Below are positions 9,451 through 19,074 of a DNA stretch of 64,000 nt, in pieces. Origin of the DNA: JADJEK01 sp052034255 (GTDB lineage: Bacteria; Planctomycetota; B15-G4; JADJEK01); NCBI GenBank assembly GCA_052034255.1, contig JBPOIU010000017.1, forward strand, positions 1 to 64,000, given 5' to 3'. How positions within the stretch are numbered: the stretch's first letter is position 1; each line of letters opens with the position of its first letter. Made by a program: the position numbers and the translations under genes. The notes beneath the pieces are model-generated. The model saw only the letters and a program-made list of their open reading frames with translations, had not been told where the DNA came from and searched no databases.

Positions 9451-12387
9451 ATGGAACCGACCCCACACGACATCGACGATTTGTTGGCGCACGAGCCCTT
9501 CGTCCGCGGACTGGCGCGCAAGTTGGTGCATGACGGCGCCCGCGCCGACGACGTCGTCCAACAGACCTGGCTGACCGCGCTCGGAGAAGATCGCTCGCGC
9601 GTGGCGTCCATGCGGGGTTGGCTCGCGACGATCGTGCGTCGCATCGCCGCGACGGCGCGCCGCAGCGAGTCGCGCCGCGAACGCCGCGAGCGCGAGGTGG
9701 CTCGCTCCGAGCTCGACGTGTCGGCGGCCGATGCGCGGCTTGGCGAAGACGCACGCAGGCGCTTGGTCGATGCCGTGTTCGCGCTCGACGAGCCGTGGCG
9801 CACCACGCTGATCCTGCGCTACCTCGACGGGATCCCGCAGCGCACGATTGCAGAGCGCATGAACGTGCCAGTCGAGACGGTCCACTCGCGATTGCGCCGC
9901 GGCATCGACCTGCTGCGAACTCGATTGGACGCGCGTCATGACGGCGATCGACGCGCCTGGCTGCTCGGGTTGATTCCGTTCGCCGCTCGCCCGGGGACGG
10001 TTCCGCTCGGCTTCATCACCGTCGCCGCCGCACACGGAGTGATCGCCATGTTGATGCACGTGAAGCTCGTCCTCGGTATCGCCGCCGCGGCGGCCATTGG
10101 CCTGCTGTGGATCGCCCTGGACGACCCGATGCCCATCGCGCCGACCTCGCCTCCGGCGTCTCGCGCATCCGCGTCGCTCCCCGACCCATCCTCGAGCGAG
10201 GGGAGTGCTGCGCAGGACACGACCGGCACGGTACGCGTGGCGGCGCCGGGCGAGCTCGCGCGGCGTCCCCCGACTGCGGCAAGCGATTCGACGACGGGCG
10301 CCATCGAAATCGGGATCTTGCTCCCGAGTCCAGCACCCGATCCGCCGATCGTCGTCCAAGTCATTCCCGCAGTCGCGAACCTGACGCGTCCCGTGCGGAT
10401 GCCCGCCGTCGCCGGAAGCGCGCGCTTCGACGCTTTGCCGCCCGGGGCGTACACCGTCACGACCGATCGGTTCACCAGCGCAGCGTGCGTCGTCGAGGCC
10501 GGTCGCGTCACGCGCGTCGAGCTCGACGCGACGCGCGGATTCCGCGTCGAGGGGCGAGTCGTCGAGCCCGACGGGACGGCCGTCGCCGGGGCCGTCATCG
10601 CATTGTCGCGATTCGGCCAGTGGGAACAGGGATTCGACGTCGCGACGTCGGACGCACACGGCGCGTTCGCGGTCGACGGCATCGCGATCGGCGTCCACAT
10701 CGGCGCGTCGAAGCGCGGGTTCGCTCCTTCGGCGTTGCACTTCGTGTTCGGCGGGAGCGGCGAGGGGCGCACGGACGTCGTCCTGCGCTTGCGGGTCGCG
10801 GGCGGAGCGTTGGCAGGCTCCGTCGCAGATGCTGGGGGATCCCCCATCGCCGGAGCACGCATCGTCGTCGACGCCGATGGCGCGCGCTACGAGACCACGT
10901 CGGCCGGCTCGCCGCAGATGGACCGTTTCGAGCGCTTCGCGTGGAGTGCCGCGGATGGCGCGTTCGACGTGCAAGACCTCTGCGCGGGTGAACACGACAT
11001 CACGGTGCGCGCGCCTGGGTTCGCTCCGTTCACGACCACCGTCGCGACGAGCGCCGCGGAAACGACGCGCGTCGACGCCCGACTGACGCCGGGTGCAACC
11101 GTGCGCGGCGTGGTCCGCGACACGCAGGGCGACCCGGTCGCGGGCGTCGTCGTCAGCGCGGCGCCGAGCGGCGGATTCAGCGAGTCGTCGTCCAGCGCGA
11201 GCGGCAGCGACGGCTCGTTCCTCTTGGACTCGCTGCCGTCCGGGATGCTGACACTGTTCGCGGACGATGCCCGGAAGGGTCGCGCGCGCGTCTCCCACGA
11301 AGCCGTGGTCGGCGTCGAGTCCGTCGTCGACTTGCGGCTCGCGTTCGGACCGAGCGTCGCCGGCCGCGTCGAGGACGACGAAGGCCGTCCGCTCGCGGGC
11401 GTTCGGGTCGATGCGCTCGATCCCGCGTACGGCACGGCCATCGCTTCGGCAACGACCACTGAGGACGGCGCCTTCCGCGTCGCAACGGAGACCAGCGAGT
11501 CGGTCGATCTCGACTTGCACTGGGCGCAGAGCATGGTGCAGCCCGCGCTGCGCGTGCGCGCGGTCCGGGTCGGAGCGGACGACCTCATCCTGCGCTTGCC
11601 GATGCGGACCCGCCCGAGCGCTCGGATCATCGGTCGCCTCGTCGACGTCGACGGGCCCGTGACGGGTTGCGAGGTGCTGATCCACATCATTGAAGGGCCG
11701 CAGGCGACCGCAGTGATCTCGGGTGCCGACGGAGCGTTCACGAGTCCGTTGCTGTCGCCCGGCCGTTACGTCGCGTCGATCCGCAGTACCTCACACGCGG
11801 TCCAGACGACGACTCCGATCGCCCTCGAGGTCGGGGCGACCCACGACCTGGGGACGATCCGGTTGTCGGAGGGCGGGTCGCTCCGGGTGCACCTGATCCC
11901 GCCGCTCCAGGCTCCCGATCTCCGGCCGACGGTTTGGCTGGAGCGCGCGAACGACGGCGACGCAGTGTTCGTCCACGTCGCCGACGACGTCGCATCGGCC
12001 ACTCGCGTCGAGCCCGGCACGTACGTCCTCTCCGTGACCGACGGTGGCGTTCTCGCGCGCGCCGTGACGTTCGACGTCCACGATGGCGAAGAGACGAAGC
12101 TCGAACTCGCGCTCGAGGTCGCACCGGTCGTGGCGCTGCTGCGCATCGACGTGCCGTCGATCGACGCCGCGACCGTTCACTTGCGCATCGACGACGCGAG
12201 CGGTCGGACGATCCATGCCGGTCACGCGTTCCGGGAGCGCCGCGATCGCCCGTTCGCGCAACGCGTCGGACTGAGACCCGGCCGGCACCGCATCACGATC
12301 GAGGCCGCGAACGGAACCACCGCGACCCACGAGTTCGACGTCCCGGAGAACGTCGACGAAACGACGATCGACCTGTCGTTCCCGTGA
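9451..12387 (+). CDS. ECF sigma factor fused to transmembrane and carboxypeptidase-regulatory-like repeats
   Basis: 978 aa. Residues 9-75 form a sigma-70 region 2 (FVRGLARKLVHDGARADDVVQQTWLTAL) and 103-158 a region 4 helix-turn-helix (LRYLDGIPQRTIAERMNVPVETVHSRLRRG). A hydrophobic segment at about 204-223 is the probable membrane span. From about 280 to the end come at least six beta-sandwich units of the carboxypeptidase-regulatory type, each built like VRGVVRDTQGDPVAGVVVSA followed by a DGSF/DGAF turn. The N-terminus would bind RNA polymerase in the cytoplasm while the repeats lie outside, so control could be through the protein's own membrane tether rather than a separate anti-sigma factor; this is inference. 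No frameshift or internal start is apparent between the two halves. Confidence 0.85.
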   Translation: MEPTPHDIDDLLAHEPFVRGLARKLVHDGARADDVVQQTWLTALGEDRSRVASMRGWLATIVRRIAATARRSESRRERREREVARSELDVSAADARLGEDARRRLVDAVFALDEPWRTTLILRYLDGIPQRTIAERMNVPVETVHSRLRRGIDLLRTRLDARHDGDRRAWLLGLIPFAARPGTVPLGFITVAAAHGVIAMLMHVKLVLGIAAAAAIGLLWIALDDPMPIAPTSPPASRASASLPDPSSSEGSAAQDTTGTVRVAAPGELARRPPTAASDSTTGAIEIGILLPSPAPDPPIVVQVIPAVANLTRPVRMPAVAGSARFDALPPGAYTVTTDRFTSAACVVEAGRVTRVELDATRGFRVEGRVVEPDGTAVAGAVIALSRFGQWEQGFDVATSDAHGAFAVDGIAIGVHIGASKRGFAPSALHFVFGGSGEGRTDVVLRLRVAGGALAGSVADAGGSPIAGARIVVDADGARYETTSAGSPQMDRFERFAWSAADGAFDVQDLCAGEHDITVRAPGFAPFTTTVATSAAETTRVDARLTPGATVRGVVRDTQGDPVAGVVVSAAPSGGFSESSSSASGSDGSFLLDSLPSGMLTLFADDARKGRARVSHEAVVGVESVVDLRLAFGPSVAGRVEDDEGRPLAGVRVDALDPAYGTAIASATTTEDGAFRVATETSESVDLDLHWAQSMVQPALRVRAVRVGADDLILRLPMRTRPSARIIGRLVDVDGPVTGCEVLIHIIEGPQATAVISGADGAFTSPLLSPGRYVASIRSTSHAVQTTTPIALEVGATHDLGTIRLSEGGSLRVHLIPPLQAPDLRPTVWLERANDGDAVFVHVADDVASATRVEPGTYVLSVTDGGVLARAVTFDVHDGEETKLELALEVAPVVALLRIDVPSIDAATVHLRIDDASGRTIHAGHAFRERRDRPFAQRVGLRPGRHRITIEAANGTTATHEFDVPENVDETTIDLSFP

Positions 12388-12442
12388 AGTGTTCGCCGAC
12401 GATTGGCCCCGCGTCCACCGTCGCGCTCGACGCGCGCGCAGA

Positions 12443-12485
12443 GGCCGTGAATCAATCCCTCGCTTCGAGGGATTGATTCACGGCC
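12443..12485. terminator. Perfect 20-bp hairpin between convergent genes
   Basis: 12443-12462 and 12466-12485 are a perfect 20-bp inverted repeat around the three-base loop CTT. The stem contains a TGAATCAATCCCTCG segment much richer in A/T than its surroundings. It lies 55 bp after the sigma fusion gene and 125 bp before the end of glgC, so a two-way terminator is the simplest reading. There is no T-tract. A weaker hairpin with a GACCC/GGGTC core follows at about 12571-12590 near the glgC end. Confidence 0.55.
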
Positions 12486-12609
12486 GAACGCACCTGGTGC
12501 CGCCGCCTGGCAATCGCGGGCGAGTCCGGCGGTTTGCCGCCGCGAACATGAATCCACTGCCATGGGGGGCAGACCCGTTCGGGTCCTCCCCCGGCGGATT
12601 CACGATTTC

Positions 12610-13836
12610 TCAGTCGAACCGCGTTCCCTGCCCGATCACGCAGATCCCGCCTGGTGAACGCAGGAACTGTTCGGCGTCGCGCTTCGCGTCGTGGCCGATC
12701 ACGAAGTCCTTCGGGATCACGACGTCGTGGTCGACGACGACCTTCTTCATTTTCGCGCCCGGACCGATCACGGTGCGGCCGAGCAGGATGCAGTCCTCGA
12801 GTTCGGCTCCCGGGCCCACCACCGTGTCGACGCCGAGGATGCTGCCGTGGACCGATGCGCCAGCGACGACGACGCCGTCCGCCAACACCGAATCGACGAC
12901 GTCGGGGCGCAACGATCCGTCGGAGCGGACCTCGGCCGGCGGCAAGCGTGAGCTGACCGAGAAGATCGGCCACGCTCGATCGCGAAGATCGAACTTCGGC
13001 GTCTTGCCGAGTACGTCGGTGTGTGCGTCGAAGTATGCGTCGATCGTGCCGACGTCACGCCAATAGCCGGCGTCCGCGCCGGCGCCGTTCTTGTCGCGCA
13101 ATGGGAACGCGTACACGCGCTGGCCGGTCTCGACCATGTGCGGCACGACGTCCTTGCCGAAGTCGTGCGTACTCTCGCGCTTCGCGTCCCACATGACTTC
13201 GCGGACCAGCGTCTCGGTCTCGAACAGGTAGATGCCCATCGAGGCGAGCGCCACGCCGGGGCGTCCGGGGATTTCCTTCGGCTGCTTCGGCTTCTCCTGG
13301 AAGCCGACGACGCGCATCGAGCGATCGACTTCGAGCACGCCCATGCGGGTCGCTTCGGCGACCGGCACTTCGATGACGCCGATCGTCATCGCGGCTCCGG
13401 TCCGCTCGTGGTCTTCCGCCATCAGGCGATAGTCGAGGCGATAGACGTGATCGCCCGACAGCACGAGCAAGCGCTTCGGCTTCTCGGCCTGCATCAAATC
13501 GATGTTCTGGTACACGGCGTCGGCAGTGCCCGCGTACCACGACGACCCGGACCGGAACTGCGGCGGCACCGTGTCGATGAACTCGCCGAGTTCGCGCGGC
13601 AGGAACTGGAAGCCGCGCTTCACGTGCCGTTCGAGCGACAGCGAGCGGTATTGCGTCATCACGAAGATGCGGCGCAGCTCGGAATGCACGCAATTCGTCA
13701 GCGTGAAGTCGATGATCCGATAGTGCCCGCCGAATGGCACCGCGGGCTTCGCGCGATCGCGCGTCAGCGGATAGAGCCGTTCGCCCTGACCACCAGCCAG
13801 CAGGAAGACGAGAGTGTCGCGCGTGGTTACGGCCAT
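12610..13836 (-). CDS. glgC: Glucose-1-phosphate adenylyltransferase
   Basis: 408 aa. It makes ADP-glucose from ATP and glucose 1-phosphate, the first committed step of bacterial glycogen synthesis. The nucleotide-binding start LAGGQGERLYPLT (13-25) is followed by KPAVPFGG (30-37), then SGDHVYRLDY and SMGIYLF, all family hallmarks. The C-terminal third is a left-handed beta-helix of hexapeptide repeats (SVLADGVVVAGASVHGSIL). The ATG at 13836 is preferred to one 13 codons upstream because GGGAGG lies just before it. It follows the response regulator by seven bases and is the last gene of the lon-galT-glgA operon. Confidence 0.93.
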   Translation of the reverse strand: MAVTTRDTLVFLLAGGQGERLYPLTRDRAKPAVPFGGHYRIIDFTLTNCVHSELRRIFVMTQYRSLSLERHVKRGFQFLPRELGEFIDTVPPQFRSGSSWYAGTADAVYQNIDLMQAEKPKRLLVLSGDHVYRLDYRLMAEDHERTGAAMTIGVIEVPVAEATRMGVLEVDRSMRVVGFQEKPKQPKEIPGRPGVALASMGIYLFETETLVREVMWDAKRESTHDFGKDVVPHMVETGQRVYAFPLRDKNGAGADAGYWRDVGTIDAYFDAHTDVLGKTPKFDLRDRAWPIFSVSSRLPPAEVRSDGSLRPDVVDSVLADGVVVAGASVHGSILGVDTVVGPGAELEDCILLGRTVIGPGAKMKKVVVDHDVVIPKDFVIGHDAKRDAEQFLRSPGGICVIGQGTRFD

Positions 13837-13843
13837 CGCCTGC

Positions 13844-14278
13844 TCAACCTCCCGCGCCCTGACCCGCGTGGCCATCGCGCTCGCCCTTGCGCTTGCCGAG
13901 GACGTCGCGGATCTTCGCGATCAACTCGGTGACGTCCGACGATTTCACGACGTAGGCGTCGGCCGCCCAAGTCATGAAGTTCTCTTTGTACGACGAGTAC
14001 GCCGAGTTCAAGATCACTGGCATCGTGCGGTTGTGGTCGAGGATGCGCTGCAGCACCTCGACGCCGTCCATGCCGGGCATGCGGATGTCGAGCACGACGA
14101 GGTCGGGCTTCTCGCTGGCCGCGACGCTGATCGCCTCCCGGCCATTCGTCGCGAGCAGCACGTCGAATCCTTCGGACTCGAGTTCGCTCTTGTAGAGCAG
14201 CCGCAGGTTCGGCTCGTCGTCCGCGATCAGGATCCGCGGCTTCTTCACTGCGTCGGCGTCGTCGTGGCCCATGCGCAC
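13844..14278 (-). CDS. Single-domain response regulator
   Basis: 144 aa CheY-like receiver with no output domain. The acidic pocket is Asp20-Asp21, the phosphoacceptor Asp64 lies in VVLDIRMPGMDG, and the conserved lysine is Lys112 in YVVKSSD. It probably receives phosphate from the histidine kinase encoded 48 bp upstream. With no DNA-binding domain it would act by protein contact. It stands between that kinase and glgC, which suggests a role around glycogen or sugar-nucleotide metabolism, though the target is unknown. Confidence 0.88.
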   Translation of the reverse strand: MRMGHDDADAVKKPRILIADDEPNLRLLYKSELESEGFDVLLATNGREAISVAASEKPDLVVLDIRMPGMDGVEVLQRILDHNRTMPVILNSAYSSYKENFMTWAADAYVVKSSDVTELIAKIRDVLGKRKGERDGHAGQGAGG

Positions 14279-14326
14279 TCCTGGGCGACCGTCGTTCGTG
14301 ATCGGCGTGCGTCGTGACGCCTGTCG

Positions 14327-16582
14327 TCAGGACTTCGGCGGCTCGCGTTCCTCGATGTGGACCCGCCGGGGCAGGACGATATCGAAGGTACACCCGGCCT
14401 GAACGTCGGTCCGTAGGGAAATCTGGCCGCCTTGGGACTCGATCAAGCGTTTGCTGATCGCGAGGCCGAAACCGGTCCCGTGCTGCCGGGTCGTGAAACC
14501 CGGTTCGAACACGCGTTCGCGTTTGTCCAGCGGGATGCCCGGGCCGTTGTCCGCCACCGTCAGGCGGAACCGGTCGTCGCCGACCAGCGCCGTCTCCACG
14601 ACGATCTGCCCCTCGCGCATCATCGCGTCCAGGGAGTTGCGGATCAGGTTCAACAACACCTGCCGCACCTTGTCGCCGTCGATGTGGACCGTCTGCAACG
14701 CGGGCTCGAAGCGCTCGACGATCGCGACGCCGTGCGTCTCGGCCTCGAGTCGCGTCATCACCGCGATCTCGTGGACGAGCTTCGGCACGTCCACGTCGAG
14801 CAGGTCGAGCGTCTGTTGCGGACGCGAGTAGTCGAGCAGTCCCTGCACGATGCGCTCGAGGCGCGCCACTTCGTCCGAAATGACCCGCAGGTAGTCGGAC
14901 CGCGGATCGTCCGCCGCGATGCCCTTGCGCACGAGCCGCGCGAAACCGCCGATCGAAACCAGCGGATTACGGACTTCGTGCGCGATGCGCGCGGCCATCT
15001 CGCCGATGACGGACAGGCGCTCGGATTGCAGCAGGCGTGCCTGCGTCTCCTGCATGCGCCGCGTCAGTTGGTCGAGCTCGTCGACGCGCCGCTCGAGGTT
15101 CGCGCGCAAGCGCGAGTTCTCGAGCGCGATGCCCGCGTGGTTCGCGAACACCTTCAACATCTGCAAGTCCGCCTCGGTCACCGGCAGGCCGGTGATGAGG
15201 TTGTCGACGATCAGCACGCCGATCGGCTTCTCACGCGTGTTCAGCGGCACGATCGCGAACGAATCGGACTGCAGCTGAGCACACAGCGCGGGATCGACCT
15301 GCTTGTTCTCGTCGGTCAGCCGCCCGCGAATGACGTTCTTCGCGCGCCGCGACTTGATCGAGCGCACGAAGGGATGCGCGTCGTCGCTCATCGGGATGCG
15401 GAACGAGTGGACGATCGAATTGACCAGGACGTCGTGGCCTTCGGTCGTGCCCTCGTAGCGCGAATAGAGATCGGGCAGCGCGATCGGTTCCTTCGACAGC
15501 TTGGTCCAGATGCGACTCGCTTCCTCGCCCGTGCTCGGCCCGATCGCGAGGCGACCCGCCAGCACGCCGCCGTCCTTGTCCTCGTCTTCGACGAGCAACA
15601 TGAACGCGCGATTGAAGCCGAGCCCCTGCCCCGCCGTGACCCCGGTCAGGATCAGGCGCAGGATCTCGTCGACGCTGTGCGTGGAGTGCAGCAGATCGCC
15701 GATCTCGTGGATCACGTTCATCGCGCGCAGCTGGTGCTCGATCAGCTCGCGCAGCAGCACTTCGAGCGTGACGTCGCGACAGATCTCGGACGAGCCACGC
15801 GGATGTCCCGCGGCATCGAGCACCAGCGAGCGCGTCAGATTGACGACGACCATGCGTTGGTCGCGCGTCCTGCGCCGCGCCTGTTGGTTCTTCACCAAGC
15901 CGCGCTTGTCGAAGTCGCGCGTGAGCTGTTGGTACTCCTGCTTGTCGATCTCCGTGTCGGGGACGAGCAGCGCGTAGTCCTGCCCGATCGCTTCCTCCGC
16001 GGAGTAGCCGAACAGCTCCTCCGCGCCGCGATTCCAGAACCGCACTTTGCGATCGAGGCCGAGCCCGAGGATCGCGTCCGCGGAGTGGCGCGCGACCGCC
16101 GCGTGATACTCCTGCTCGCTCTCCTGCTCCGACGGCGGGGCCTGCGCTTGCTCCTTCTCGACCAGCAAGACCTCCGACCGCCGGCCGAACGGCGATTGGA
16201 ACGTCAGCGGGATCACGACGATCTCGGCCATGCGCGCCGGCAGTCCGTCACCGCCGGGACGAGCCTCGGTCAACCGCAACTCGACGCCCTTCTTCGCGCC
16301 GACCATCGCCGGACACGGGGCATCGGCCTCGCCGCACGGCTTCGCGCGGCGCCCATGCACGGCCGCGCACAACGCGGGCATCTCGAGATTCGGCGCCAAT
16401 CCGTGCGACGCGAGGAAACGCGCGTTCGCGTACAGCACCGAGCACGAGATGGTGTCGACGATCGCGAGTCCATGCAGCGAGTTCGCGCCGAGCGGACCGT
16501 AGTACGTCTTGAAGAACTGCGCGCGTTCGCGGTTCTGCGCGCGCCACAGCGAGTCGTCGTGCAGCGTGCCGTCGCCGTGCAT
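14327..16582 (-). CDS. PAS/GAF sensor histidine kinase with cysteine-bearing PAS
   Basis: 751 aa, apparently soluble. An N-terminal PAS-like domain (about 35-150) carries Cys72, Cys83 and Cys90-Pro in a pattern like that of redox-sensing PAS domains. A second PAS domain (about 155-285) precedes a GAF domain (about 310-480) and a coiled coil. The phosphorylation His535 lies in RIAHEVRNPL. The ATPase domain shows NLIRNSLDAM (N box, about 645-654), DNGPGIP (678-684) and GTGFGLAI. Its ATG overlaps the glgA stop (TGATG), so translation is coupled. The likely partner is the receiver encoded next. Confidence 0.9.
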   Translation of the reverse strand: MHGDGTLHDDSLWRAQNRERAQFFKTYYGPLGANSLHGLAIVDTISCSVLYANARFLASHGLAPNLEMPALCAAVHGRRAKPCGEADAPCPAMVGAKKGVELRLTEARPGGDGLPARMAEIVVIPLTFQSPFGRRSEVLLVEKEQAQAPPSEQESEQEYHAAVARHSADAILGLGLDRKVRFWNRGAEELFGYSAEEAIGQDYALLVPDTEIDKQEYQQLTRDFDKRGLVKNQQARRRTRDQRMVVVNLTRSLVLDAAGHPRGSSEICRDVTLEVLLRELIEHQLRAMNVIHEIGDLLHSTHSVDEILRLILTGVTAGQGLGFNRAFMLLVEDEDKDGGVLAGRLAIGPSTGEEASRIWTKLSKEPIALPDLYSRYEGTTEGHDVLVNSIVHSFRIPMSDDAHPFVRSIKSRRAKNVIRGRLTDENKQVDPALCAQLQSDSFAIVPLNTREKPIGVLIVDNLITGLPVTEADLQMLKVFANHAGIALENSRLRANLERRVDELDQLTRRMQETQARLLQSERLSVIGEMAARIAHEVRNPLVSIGGFARLVRKGIAADDPRSDYLRVISDEVARLERIVQGLLDYSRPQQTLDLLDVDVPKLVHEIAVMTRLEAETHGVAIVERFEPALQTVHIDGDKVRQVLLNLIRNSLDAMMREGQIVVETALVGDDRFRLTVADNGPGIPLDKRERVFEPGFTTRQHGTGFGLAISKRLIESQGGQISLRTDVQAGCTFDIVLPRRVHIEEREPPKS

Positions 16583-18024
16583 CAGGCGATCACCTTCTCG
16601 AACAGCGTGAGGTACTTCGACGCCGCGACGCCCCACGAGAAGTCGGTCGTCATGCCGCGCTTCATCACCTTCTCGAGCTTCTTCTTGTCCTGGTACAGCG
16701 CGCAAGCGGCCTTGATCTTGGCGAGGAACGCGCGCGGATCAGGAGCGTCGAACGCGAACCCATTGCCCCGCTCCGGATCGGTCTCGAGATCGATGACGGT
16801 GTCGGCCAGACCGCCGGTGCGCCGCACGATCGGCAGCGTGCCGTAACGCAACGAGTACATCTGGTTGAGCCCGCACGGCTCGAACAGCGACGGCATCAGG
16901 AAGAAGTCCGCGCCGGCTTCGATGCGATGCGCCAGCGGCTCGTGGAAGCCGAAGTAGACGCCGAACTGATCCGGCCGCGCGCGCTGGAGTTCTTGGAACA
17001 AGCGCTGATACTTCTCCTGGCCGCTGCCGAGCACGAGCACGCGGACGTCGAGCTTCGACAGTTCCCAGGCGACGTGCGCGATCAGCTCGAGCCCCTTCTG
17101 TTCGGCGAAGCGCGACACGATGCCGAACACCGGCGTGTTCGGCGCGGCGGCGAGGTTGAAGTCCGACAACAGCGCATCGCGGCAGGCCTTCTTGCCCGCG
17201 AGTTGCTTCGCCGAGTACGTGGCCGGCAAGTGCTTGTCGGTCGCCGGATCCCATTCCTTCGTGTCGATGCCGTTCAAGATCCCGAACAGCACGCCGCGTC
17301 GATCGCGCAGCAGGCCGTCGAGGCCGTTGCCGAACTCTTCGGTCTGGATCTCCAGCGCGTAGCGCGGCGACACCGTCGTGATCGCATCCGCGTACGCGAT
17401 TCCGGTCTTCAGGAAGTTCGCCGCGCCGTGGAACTCGAGCGGCGACAACGGGAAGAACGCTTCCTGCGGGAAACCGACGTCGAACAGCACCTTCGACGCC
17501 GCACGCATCGGATGCGCCAGGTTGTGGATCGTCAACACGTGGCCGACGCGGCGCCGGACGCGCGCCTTCAGCACGGTCTTCAGCAGCGCGGGCACCAATG
17601 CTCCGTGCGCGTCGTGCGCGTGGATCAGGTCGGGAGTGTCGATCAGCGCCAGCTCGGCGGCCACGCGCGCGAAGAACGCGTAGCGCTCCGGGTTGTCGCG
17701 ATACCCCTCCTTCGTCTGCGGGTCGTCGTAGACGCCGGGGCGATCGAATGCGGCCGCGTCGTGGACCAACGTGACGGTCACGCCGTCGGCGCGCCGCACC
17801 CGTTGCAACTCGACATCGATCCGTTTGCCGGCGTAGTCGAGTGCGATCGAGCCGACCGGCTCGAACCCCCACTTCTTGCGATCGATGCTGCGGTATCCGG
17901 GCAGCAGGATCTCGACGGTGGCGCCGCGCTCCGCCAAAGCGGTCGGCAAGGCGCCGGCGACGTCCGCGAGTCCACCGACTTTGACGTACGGAGCGGCCTC
18001 GGCCGCGATCGAGAGGATGCGCAT
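16582..18024 (-). CDS. glgA: Glycogen synthase (GT5)
   Basis: 480 aa. It transfers glucose from ADP-glucose to the growing alpha-1,4-glucan. The N-terminal KVGGLADV (15-22) is the substrate-binding KxGGL motif; HAHDAHGALVP and the C-terminal FFLMPSLFEPCGLNQMYSLRYGTLPIVRRTGGLADTV are the conserved GT5 blocks. Length matches the bacterial enzyme. The start MRILSIAAEAAPYVKVGGL is the standard N-terminus. It lies 35 bp after galT and overlaps the histidine kinase start. Confidence 0.93.
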   Translation of the reverse strand: MRILSIAAEAAPYVKVGGLADVAGALPTALAERGATVEILLPGYRSIDRKKWGFEPVGSIALDYAGKRIDVELQRVRRADGVTVTLVHDAAAFDRPGVYDDPQTKEGYRDNPERYAFFARVAAELALIDTPDLIHAHDAHGALVPALLKTVLKARVRRRVGHVLTIHNLAHPMRAASKVLFDVGFPQEAFFPLSPLEFHGAANFLKTGIAYADAITTVSPRYALEIQTEEFGNGLDGLLRDRRGVLFGILNGIDTKEWDPATDKHLPATYSAKQLAGKKACRDALLSDFNLAAAPNTPVFGIVSRFAEQKGLELIAHVAWELSKLDVRVLVLGSGQEKYQRLFQELQRARPDQFGVYFGFHEPLAHRIEAGADFFLMPSLFEPCGLNQMYSLRYGTLPIVRRTGGLADTVIDLETDPERGNGFAFDAPDPRAFLAKIKAACALYQDKKKLEKVMKRGMTTDFSWGVAASKYLTLFEKVIA

Positions 18025-18059
18025 AGGGACGCGGAGTGTACGGCCGCGACCCGGGCGCG

Positions 18060-19058
18060 TCACTCGGCGCGTAACCGAGACGCAGCGTCTTCCGGCGCCA
18101 CCGAGTTCACGAAGACCCCGCTGCCGAGCTCGAACCCGCCGATCCGCGCGAGTCGCGGCAGGATCTCGAAGCGCCAATGGTCGGGCTGGTCCGGGTCCGG
18201 TCCCATCCCCGCGTGGAGCACCCAGTTCATCGCCGGATCGCGCAGTGCACTCCGGATGCGGAAGACTACGTCGCGGACGAGTTCGGCCAACTCGACGTCC
18301 TGTTGGGCGGCGTCGCGCAGGAATGGCTGCGTCGGGTGCGCGAGCGGTGCGATCCAGACCTCGAACGAGAAACGTGACGCATAAGGCGCGTACGCCACGA
18401 GGTTCGGGCCGCGCGCGATCACGCGCGAGCCATCGGCGATGTCACCGGCGATGACGTCGCACGTCAGGCAGCGACCGGTCGCCGCACGGTGACGGCGCGC
18501 GTTGTCGTGCATCCGCGTGATCGCGGCCGTGGCGTGCGGCAAGCCCACGATCTGCGTGTGCGGATGCAGCAACGACGCGCCCGCCGGCGCGAACTGGTTG
18601 CGGAAGATCGTCACGTGCGGAAAGCCACTCGCCGTCGCCGCGCGCGCGCGCTGGCGGAATGCGCCGATCAGTTCGGCGAAGTGCGGAATCGAGTAGTCCG
18701 CGGGATGCGCGCCGTGATCGGGGGTCTCGACGACGACTTCGTGCGTGCCGTGCGCCGCGGCGCAGCGCTCGGGCGTAGGCGGAGGCACGCTGGGCGTCGC
18801 GCTGGGTCGAGGCTGCACGATCGGGAACAGATTCGTCACCACGCGCCAGCGCCACGCGGGGCCGTTCGCGGGCGAGCCTGGCTCGCGCGCCGCGAGGACT
18901 TCCGTCGTGGTGTCCTGTTCGTTGCCGACGCAGAACGGACAGCGCTCGCCGGGCTTTGGTTGCTCGGCGACGGTGCGGAAGTGGCTCGGTCGACGCTCGC
19001 GATCGCGCGCGATGACCACCCACTCGTGACGGATCGGATCGAAGCGGGCTTCGCTCAC
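18060..19058 (-). CDS. galT: Galactose-1-phosphate uridylyltransferase
   Basis: 332 aa HIT-superfamily enzyme of the Leloir pathway that swaps UMP between UDP-glucose and galactose 1-phosphate. The catalytic block LLHPHTQ has His165 and His167. Zinc-binding cysteines are Cys40 and Cys43 in CPFCVGNE. The family start RFDPIRHEWVVIA follows the GTG at 19058, 16 bp after the PDZ lipoprotein stop. Some bacterial relatives act on ADP-glucose, which would suit the glycogen context, so substrate range is uncertain. Confidence 0.88.
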   Translation of the reverse strand: MSEARFDPIRHEWVVIARDRERRPSHFRTVAEQPKPGERCPFCVGNEQDTTTEVLAAREPGSPANGPAWRWRVVTNLFPIVQPRPSATPSVPPPTPERCAAAHGTHEVVVETPDHGAHPADYSIPHFAELIGAFRQRARAATASGFPHVTIFRNQFAPAGASLLHPHTQIVGLPHATAAITRMHDNARRHRAATGRCLTCDVIAGDIADGSRVIARGPNLVAYAPYASRFSFEVWIAPLAHPTQPFLRDAAQQDVELAELVRDVVFRIRSALRDPAMNWVLHAGMGPDPDQPDHWRFEILPRLARIGGFELGSGVFVNSVAPEDAASRLRAE

Positions 19059-19074
19059 CGCGCGGCCTTCGCGA

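Noticed and set aside
9244..11685. 813-codon minus-strand frame opposite the sigma fusion
   Set aside because: No motifs; the plus frame carries sigma regions and repeats with regular beta patterns.
14432..16846. 800-codon plus-strand frame opposite the histidine kinase
   Set aside because: The minus-strand frame has full PAS, GAF, HisKA and ATPase motifs; the plus frame has none.
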